A DNA stretch of 64,000 nucleotides from Sciscionella marina DSM 45152. Its GTDB lineage: Bacteria; Actinomycetota; Actinomycetes; Mycobacteriales; Pseudonocardiaceae. Location of the stretch: the NCBI RefSeq assembly GCF_000379465.1, contig NZ_KB905414.1:186001-250000 (forward strand), given 5' to 3'. Shown here one piece after another: positions 59,601 through 64,000 of the stretch (position 1 is the stretch's first letter; each line of letters opens with the position of its first letter). The translations under genes and the position numbers were made by a program. Under the pieces are notes generated by a model that was given only the letters and a program-made list of their open reading frames with translations, did no database searches and had not been told where the DNA came from.

Positions 59601-61000
59601 GCACCCGGATCGAGCACGACATGCTCGGCGAGATCGAGGTTCCCGCTGCGGCCTACTATGGGGCCCACAGCGCCCGCGCCCTCGCCAATTTCCCCATCAC
59701 CGGGGAAAACCTCGCCGACCGCCCGCATCTGGTCACCGCGCTGGCCGCGGTCAAACAGGCGGCTGCCGCGGCCAATACCGAGATCGGCGCACTCGATGCC
59801 GCCAGCGCCGAGGCGATCACGCGCGCCTGCGCCGAGATCCGCGCGGGCGCACTGCGCGAAGAGTTCGTCGTGGACCTGATCCAGGGCGGCGCGGGCACGT
59901 CCACGAACATGAACGCCAATGAGGTCATCGCCAACCGGGCACTCGAACTGCTCGGGCACGCGCGCGGGGACTACGCGCACCTGCATCCGCTCGATCACGT
60001 CAACCTCGGCCAGAGCACCAACGACGTCTACCCGACCGCGGTGAAACTCGCGCTCGACGGGTACCTCGGCGAACTCCTCGGCGCGCTCGCCGGTCTTCGC
60101 GCGGCGTTCACCGCGAAAGCGGGCGAGTTCGCCGACGTGGTCAAGATCGGCCGCACCCAGTTGCAGGACGCGGTGCCGATGACCCTCGGGCAGGAATTCG
60201 GCGCCTACGCGGCCACCCTCGCCGAGGACGAACAGCGCCTCACCGAGGCCCGCCCGTTGTTCCACGAGCTGAATCTGGGCGGCACCGCGATCGGCACCGG
60301 CCTCAACGCTCGCCCCGGTTACCGGGAACGGGCCATCGAGCATCTGCGCTCGCTCACCGGGATCACCACCCTGAGCAGTGCGCCCGATCTCATCGAGGCC
60401 ACCCAGGATGTGGGCGTGTTCGTGCAGCTTTCCGGGGTGCTCAAACGGGTCGCGGTCAAACTCTCGAAGATCTGCAACGATCTGCGGCTGCTGTCCTCCG
60501 GTCCGCAGGCCGGGCTCCGCGAGATCGCGCTGCCCGCCAGGCAGGCCGGATCCTCGATCATGCCCGGCAAGGTCAATCCGGTGATTCCCGAGGCCGTCAA
60601 CCAGATCGCCTTCGAGGTGATCGGCAACGACGTCACCGTCACCCTCGCGGCCGAAGGTGGGCAACTCCAGCTCAACGCCTTCGAGCCGATCATCGCCCGT
60701 GCGCTCAGCGCAGGGATCGACCACCTCACCAACGGGATCGCGATCCTCACCCGGCACTGCGTCACCGGCATCACCGCCAACCGGGATCACCTCGCGGGCA
60801 CCGTCTCCGCATCGACCGGCCTGGTGACCGCGCTGAGCCCCGCCCTCGGCTACGAGATCGCGTCCTCGGTCGCGCTGGAAGCCCAGCACACCGGGCGACC
60901 GGCACTGGAACTCGTACGGGAGCGGGGTCTGCTCAGCCCGCAGCAGCTTCGCGCTCTCACCAGCCCGCAGGCCCTCACCGGCCAGCCCGGCACTGCCTAG
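59597..61000 (+). CDS. aspA: Aspartate ammonia-lyase (aspartase/fumarase superfamily)
   Basis: A 467-residue class II fumarase/aspartase-fold protein. Signature GSSIMPGKVNP (about residues 316-326) is intact, as are AGTSTNMNANEVIANRALELLGH and GQSTNDVYPTAVKLAL. Residues around YYGAHSARALANFPITG match aspartases better than fumarases, and the operon context of nitrogen catabolism supports aspartate to fumarate plus ammonia. Start overlaps the M20 stop (ATGA). Last gene of the operon, followed by a hairpin. Confidence 0.82.
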   Translation: MSTRIEHDMLGEIEVPAAAYYGAHSARALANFPITGENLADRPHLVTALAAVKQAAAAANTEIGALDAASAEAITRACAEIRAGALREEFVVDLIQGGAGTSTNMNANEVIANRALELLGHARGDYAHLHPLDHVNLGQSTNDVYPTAVKLALDGYLGELLGALAGLRAAFTAKAGEFADVVKIGRTQLQDAVPMTLGQEFGAYAATLAEDEQRLTEARPLFHELNLGGTAIGTGLNARPGYRERAIEHLRSLTGITTLSSAPDLIEATQDVGVFVQLSGVLKRVAVKLSKICNDLRLLSSGPQAGLREIALPARQAGSSIMPGKVNPVIPEAVNQIAFEVIGNDVTVTLAAEGGQLQLNAFEPIIARALSAGIDHLTNGIAILTRHCVTGITANRDHLAGTVSASTGLVTALSPALGYEIASSVALEAQHTGRPALELVRERGLLSPQQLRALTSPQALTGQPGTA

Positions 61001-61014
61001 CGGAGGGTTGTTGC

Positions 61015-61046
61015 GTCGGCACCATGCCTTCATCCACGGTGCCGAC
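61015..61046 (+). terminator. Hairpin terminator after aspA
   Basis: GTCGGCACC (61015-61023) and GGTGCCGAC (61038-61046) form a perfect 9-bp stem with a 14-base loop, 14 bp after the aspA stop. Confidence 0.7.
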
Positions 61047-61284
61047 TGGGAAGTCCGAATCCACAACGGACGGCCCGAATTCATCCCGCCGAATACCACA
61101 CGCACGAAGGACGTGCCTCGAAGTGCCGATCAGACGATATCGCACGTGAGGACAGCCTCGGCGTGTCGTTGATCGAATAGGGAATTCAACAAACGACGCC
61201 ACGTCCCCGAGTACGGCAATCGACGAGTGGCTACGACTTTCCCGTTTCCCGCGAATATCTTGATCGGCTCGCCGCACCGTATTC

Positions 61285-62094
61285 TCAGAGGCGGCGGTAG
61301 GTGCGACCGGTGTCGTCCTGCGGATGGCCGTGCGAGGTGAGGAAGTAGTTGGGGCCACGGCGCTGGACGTTCTCCGGAAGCGGGAAATCTCCGGCCAGGT
61401 CGGCGCGGACGAAGAAAGCGTTGACCCCGGCCATTTCGCAGTGCACCAGCCGATAGCCCTTTTCGGCGGCCAGTCCGGTCAGGGCGCCGAGCGAGGCACC
61501 GAAGAATACGGTGCCCGACCAGGGTTCGGTGCCGGGTGGCTGGACCAGTTTTTCCTCGGGCGAAAGGGCGGAATTGTATTCGATGACGAGGACGCGGGGC
61601 CGGTAATCGCGTAACGCTTCCCAAATCCAGTAGTCGCCGCCGTCGATATCGATGGAGACGATATCCGGTTCCGCGGGCACCTTTCCGATACCGAAAAGCT
61701 CCTCGGCCCGATCGGGAGTGACCGTGGCGTGCAGGGTGGTCACCGCCTGGTTCCAGCGGTATTTCTGATGGAGAAGGTGATTGTGGGCGGGGTCGGCCTC
61801 CATGAACAATCCGTGCCAGCCGAGCACATCGGCCAGCGCGATGCAGTTGCCCTCGCGGCCGGATTCGACACCGAACTCGACGAACCAGCAACCGGTGACA
61901 CCGATACGACGCAGGATTTCGGCGATCACGCCGTCCTCGCCGTTCTGCGAAAAGAGTCGGTATTCGTAGCCGGTGAGCGCGGTTTCCCCGTCCGCACCGC
62001 CGGGATGCGCACCGATCCGGCGGACCCGGCGCATGTACTCCGGAAGCGCCGAATACACGACATCGGCCTTGCGCCTATCCGACTCGGTGAACAC
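61285..62094 (-). CDS. FkbM-like SAM-dependent methyltransferase
   Basis: The likely start is a GTG at 62094 (269 residues); the frame is open further but the added part is Arg/Ser-rich, and no good ribosome site is visible. Core segments are GCWFVEFGVESGREGNCIALADVLGWHGLFMEADP (SAM-binding) and DIVSIDIDGGDYWIWEALRDYRPRVLVIEYNSAL, matching the FkbM-like methyltransferase group. C-terminus includes VFFGASLGALTGLAAEKGYRLVHCEMAGVNAFFVRADLAGDF. The substrate (sugar, lipid or antibiotic) is unknown. Its 5' end overlaps the decayed FHA-domain frame. Confidence 0.8.
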   Translation of the reverse strand: MFTESDRRKADVVYSALPEYMRRVRRIGAHPGGADGETALTGYEYRLFSQNGEDGVIAEILRRIGVTGCWFVEFGVESGREGNCIALADVLGWHGLFMEADPAHNHLLHQKYRWNQAVTTLHATVTPDRAEELFGIGKVPAEPDIVSIDIDGGDYWIWEALRDYRPRVLVIEYNSALSPEEKLVQPPGTEPWSGTVFFGASLGALTGLAAEKGYRLVHCEMAGVNAFFVRADLAGDFPLPENVQRRGPNYFLTSHGHPQDDTGRTYRRL

Positions 62095-62474
62095 GCCGAC
62101 ACTGTAGCAATACCGCGCCACTGGGCGCTTCGTTCGCCGGGACCGGTCCCGAGCAGTTCCGGTACTCCTGTTCCATGCCACCGCGGGGCCGCTGATCGAG
62201 GTCGCCGAGCGGAACGGGCTCACCGCCGGGATGCAGCCGGACCGAACTGGGCAACCGGATCGGCAATCGCCCGGTGTTGTGCAGTCACCACCGCGTACCG
62301 GCGTAATCGAGCTGTCGATGCCGCCTGCTCACCCTGCGGTCGTCCTCGCCGACGCAAATGCGCACATCCGGGCGGTTGCGGCCGAAGTAGAGCCCTCGCC
62401 CGTCCTTCGGTGCCACGGGGCGGCCCGCCGCACAGGATGAGCGCGAACAGGGTGCCCGGCGCCGATTCCGGCAC
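62075..62474 (-). pseudogene. FHA-domain protein relic with frameshift and in-frame stop
   Basis: Reading from a GTG near 62474 gives APGTLFALILCGGPPRG; the frame then shifts and continues as APKDGRGLYFGRNRPDVRICVGEDDRRVSRRHRQLDYAGTRW, where the GR..RVSRRH motif is the FHA phosphothreonine-binding signature. A TGA follows at about 62285, then the same frame continues LHNTGRLPIRLPSSVRLHPGGEPVPLG. A TGG-to-TGA change would restore WW. Frameshift plus stop make it non-functional. It overlaps the start of the FkbM-like gene. Confidence 0.65.
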
Positions 62475-62589
62475 CCCCGGCCGCGGGTGTCCTGTCCACT
62501 CGGCTCCCGTTCGGCGCGGCGACCACAACCGTGGGCCCGATGAACGCGGTCCCCGCGAGAACCAGAACGCTCAGTGTTCTCCTGATCAT
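62329..62589 (-). CDS. Short secreted protein frame with signal peptide (86 codons), doubtful
   Basis: An ATG with a GGGGAAG site begins MIRRTLSVLVLAGTAFIGPTVVVAAP, a convincing signal peptide, 24 bp after the FecCD permease gene. The rest is Arg/Ala/Pro-rich and overlaps the FHA relic in another frame, so the original mature part was probably lost. Keep as a possible truncated exported protein. Confidence 0.35.
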   Translation of the reverse strand: MIRRTLSVLVLAGTAFIGPTVVVAAPNGSRVDRTPAAGGAGIGAGHPVRAHPVRRAAPWHRRTGEGSTSAATARMCAFASARTTAG

Positions 62590-62613
62590 GTGCTTCCCCT
62601 GTCTGCCGTCCGG

Positions 62614-64000
62614 TCACCGCGAGGCTAGGGCCCCGGTCCGGGACCGCTCCCGGGAACCGGACGGGCGCGGTGCCCGGAGACCGCGGGTGCGGTGCAGCAG
62701 CCAGATGAAGTAGGGGGCGCCGACACAAGCGGTGATCAGACCGGCCGGGAGCTGGGCCGGGGCGATCACGGTCCGGCCCAGCAGGTCAGCGAGGCACACC
62801 AGGATGCCGCCGAGCAGGGCCGCGACCGGGAGGCTGCGGGCGTGCCTCCGGCCGATCAGCGCCCGTGCGGCGTGCGGAGCCATCAGGCCGACGAACGAGA
62901 TCACCCCCGCCCCGGCGACCGCGGTTCCGGTCAGCAGCACCGCGCACACCAGGGCGATGAGCCGGTTCCGCGGCACCGGAACGCCGAGCACCCGGGGCGT
63001 TTCCTCGTCCAGGGAAAGCAGATCGAGCTCGCTGCGCAGGCGCACCAGCACCGGCGCCACCATCAGCACCGCGGCCGCCATCGGAATCAGCTGCTCGAAG
63101 GTCCGGCCGTAGGTGGATCCACCGAGCCAGGTGAGCGCCTTGGTCTGGTTCCATGGATCGGTCAGTGTGATCAGCACGGTCACCAATGCCTGGCTGGCGG
63201 CCTGCGCGCCGAACCCGATCAGCACGAGTTGTTCCCCGGCGAAGCCGCGTTTGGTGGACAACGCCACGACCAGTGCGGTCACCAGTGCGGCACCGATCCC
63301 GGCGAACCCGGTCTGTGCCCAGAAACCGATGCTGGGCACGATCGTGATCGCGGCCACCGCGCCGAGGCTGGCCCCGCCCGCGACACCCAGGATTCCCGGC
63401 TCGGCAAGGGGATTGCGAGTGAGCGTCTGGATGAGCGTGCCACCGATGGCCAGGCAGGCGCCCGCGAGCAGCGCGGCGAACACCCGGGGCAGGCGGTTGT
63501 CCAGCACGCTGCGCACGATCGGCCCCGCTTGGCCGCTCAGCCAGTTGCCGATATCGCCGAGCAGCAGTTTCGCGTCCCCGAGCAGGGCGGCGGTCAGCAC
63601 CACCCCGACCACGGCAGCGAGCAGCACGACGAGCGTGATCGCGAACCGGAACCGAGACACCCCACCGGCGATCCCGGCCGTCGGCGGTTCCACCGCGCCC
63701 GAACTGCGCGCGGAACGCGCCAGGGTCACCAGGAACAAGACCCCGAGCAGGGTCGTGACCACCCCGGCTGGGACATCGAGCGCCCCCTGCGCGCCGATGA
63801 TCGCCCGCAGCAGCACATCCGAGCCGAGCAGCAGCGCGGCACCGACCGCAGCGGAGAACGGGATCGAGGCGATGTGCCGGTGCAGCCCGCGCACCGAACG
63901 GGAGAGCAGCCGCACCAGGGCGGGCGCCGCGAGACCGACGAACCCGATCGGCCCGGTCAGCGTCACCGCGCACGCGGCGAGCAGCACCGCGAGCAGGATC
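62614..64000 (-). CDS. Fused double FecCD-type ABC permease (FhuB-like), 5' end cut by window edge
   Basis: The minus-strand frame continues past 64000, so the N-terminus is outside. The visible 460 residues contain the end of one FecCD unit (TLTGPIGFVGLAAPALVRLLSR...DVPAGVVTTLLGVLFLVTLARSAR) joined to a second full unit (RLPRVFAALLAGACLAIGGTLIQTLTRNPLAEPGILGVAGGASLGAVAAI ... SLDEETPRVLGVPVPRNRL ... GVISFVGLMAPHAARALIG). The two-in-one design is that of FhuB, which forms a single-chain pore for hydroxamate siderophores. It may serve the orphan siderophore-binding lipoprotein at 26.5 kb (inference). The C-terminus ends in a basic tail. Confidence 0.9.
   Translation of the reverse strand, partial: ILLAVLLAACAVTLTGPIGFVGLAAPALVRLLSRSVRGLHRHIASIPFSAAVGAALLLGSDVLLRAIIGAQGALDVPAGVVTTLLGVLFLVTLARSARSSGAVEPPTAGIAGGVSRFRFAITLVVLLAAVVGVVLTAALLGDAKLLLGDIGNWLSGQAGPIVRSVLDNRLPRVFAALLAGACLAIGGTLIQTLTRNPLAEPGILGVAGGASLGAVAAITIVPSIGFWAQTGFAGIGAALVTALVVALSTKRGFAGEQLVLIGFGAQAASQALVTVLITLTDPWNQTKALTWLGGSTYGRTFEQLIPMAAAVLMVAPVLVRLRSELDLLSLDEETPRVLGVPVPRNRLIALVCAVLLTGTAVAGAGVISFVGLMAPHAARALIGRRHARSLPVAALLGGILVCLADLLGRTVIAPAQLPAGLITACVGAPYFIWLLHRTRGLRAPRPSGSRERSRTGALASR

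Noticed and set aside
61130-61891. 253-codon minus-strand frame in the FkbM region
   Set aside because: It is Arg/Pro/His-rich and lies out of frame with the recognised methyltransferase.
1-64000. CRISPR arrays, transposases, integrases or att sites
   Set aside because: No regularly spaced repeats and no mobile-element proteins were seen on either strand.

Overview
The window is high-GC (roughly two thirds G+C) with short intergenic gaps, many ATGA/GTGA overlaps and GTG/TTG starts. It carries a GAF-ANTAR regulator, a CGNR protein, a PrpR-type regulator, a DtxR/IdeR-type iron box and form I CO dehydrogenase genes. Together these point to an actinomycete chromosome of the Mycobacteriales/Pseudonocardiales kind; the genus cannot be fixed from the sequence alone. 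I saw no rRNA, tRNA, CRISPR array, transposase or phage gene.

Left part (1-10.5 kb): a cyclase-family hydrolase cut by the window edge, with a FadR-type regulator and two palindromes between them; a GAF-ANTAR regulator; a STAS protein followed by a DUF6292-like gene broken by an amber codon; a LysR regulator divergent from a metallo-beta-lactamase-fold hydrolase plus a dicarboxylate-type carrier; about 0.9 kb without a recognisable gene; and an alpha/beta hydrolase. Next (10.5-21.1 kb) comes a complete aerobic CO dehydrogenase locus on the minus strand: coxM-coxS-coxL, an XdhC-YHS fusion, a MocA-like cytidylyltransferase, coxD, coxG and coxE. It is flanked by a convergent LysR gene and a divergent second XdhC-family gene. 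CoxL has the form I active-site loop AYACSFR. The two divergent promoters carry the same motif, GCTTAAGG-N4-GCTTA-N7-TTGAC, in mirror orientation.

Middle (21-41 kb): a GNAT/AAA+ fusion protein, a PhyH-family dioxygenase, a ferric-siderophore-type ABC transporter (permease-ATPase-lipoprotein), a second siderophore-binding lipoprotein, and an iron-box-controlled flavin monooxygenase. A PrpR regulator is divergent from a 3-hydroxyacyl-CoA dehydrogenase/prpD/prpC operon that lacks prpB, as in Mycobacterium tuberculosis. A cobalamin riboswitch precedes metE (cobalamin-independent methionine synthase), which ends in a strong hairpin. Pirin and GNAT genes and a CGNR/epoxide hydrolase pair with twin operators follow.

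Right part (43-61 kb) is rich in hydrolases and transport for organic nitrogen: two M20 amidohydrolases, two nitrilase-superfamily amidases, a PF20091 hydrolase, an MHS-type MFS carrier, an NCS1 permease, an SDR, an aldehyde dehydrogenase with an internal deletion, an FAD monooxygenase, RidA, DUF1028 and an aspartase, interleaved with LysR, AsnC and ArsR regulators. I infer a scavenging pathway that feeds ammonia and a C4 acid (aspartate to fumarate) into metabolism; the substrate is not known. The window ends with an FkbM-like methyltransferase, a decayed FHA-domain gene and a fused double-length FecCD permease cut by the right edge.

At least five loci are visibly decaying: the DUF6292 amber, an acetone carboxylase gamma relic, a formate dehydrogenase/VOC chimera, the aldehyde dehydrogenase deletion, and the FHA frameshift plus stop.
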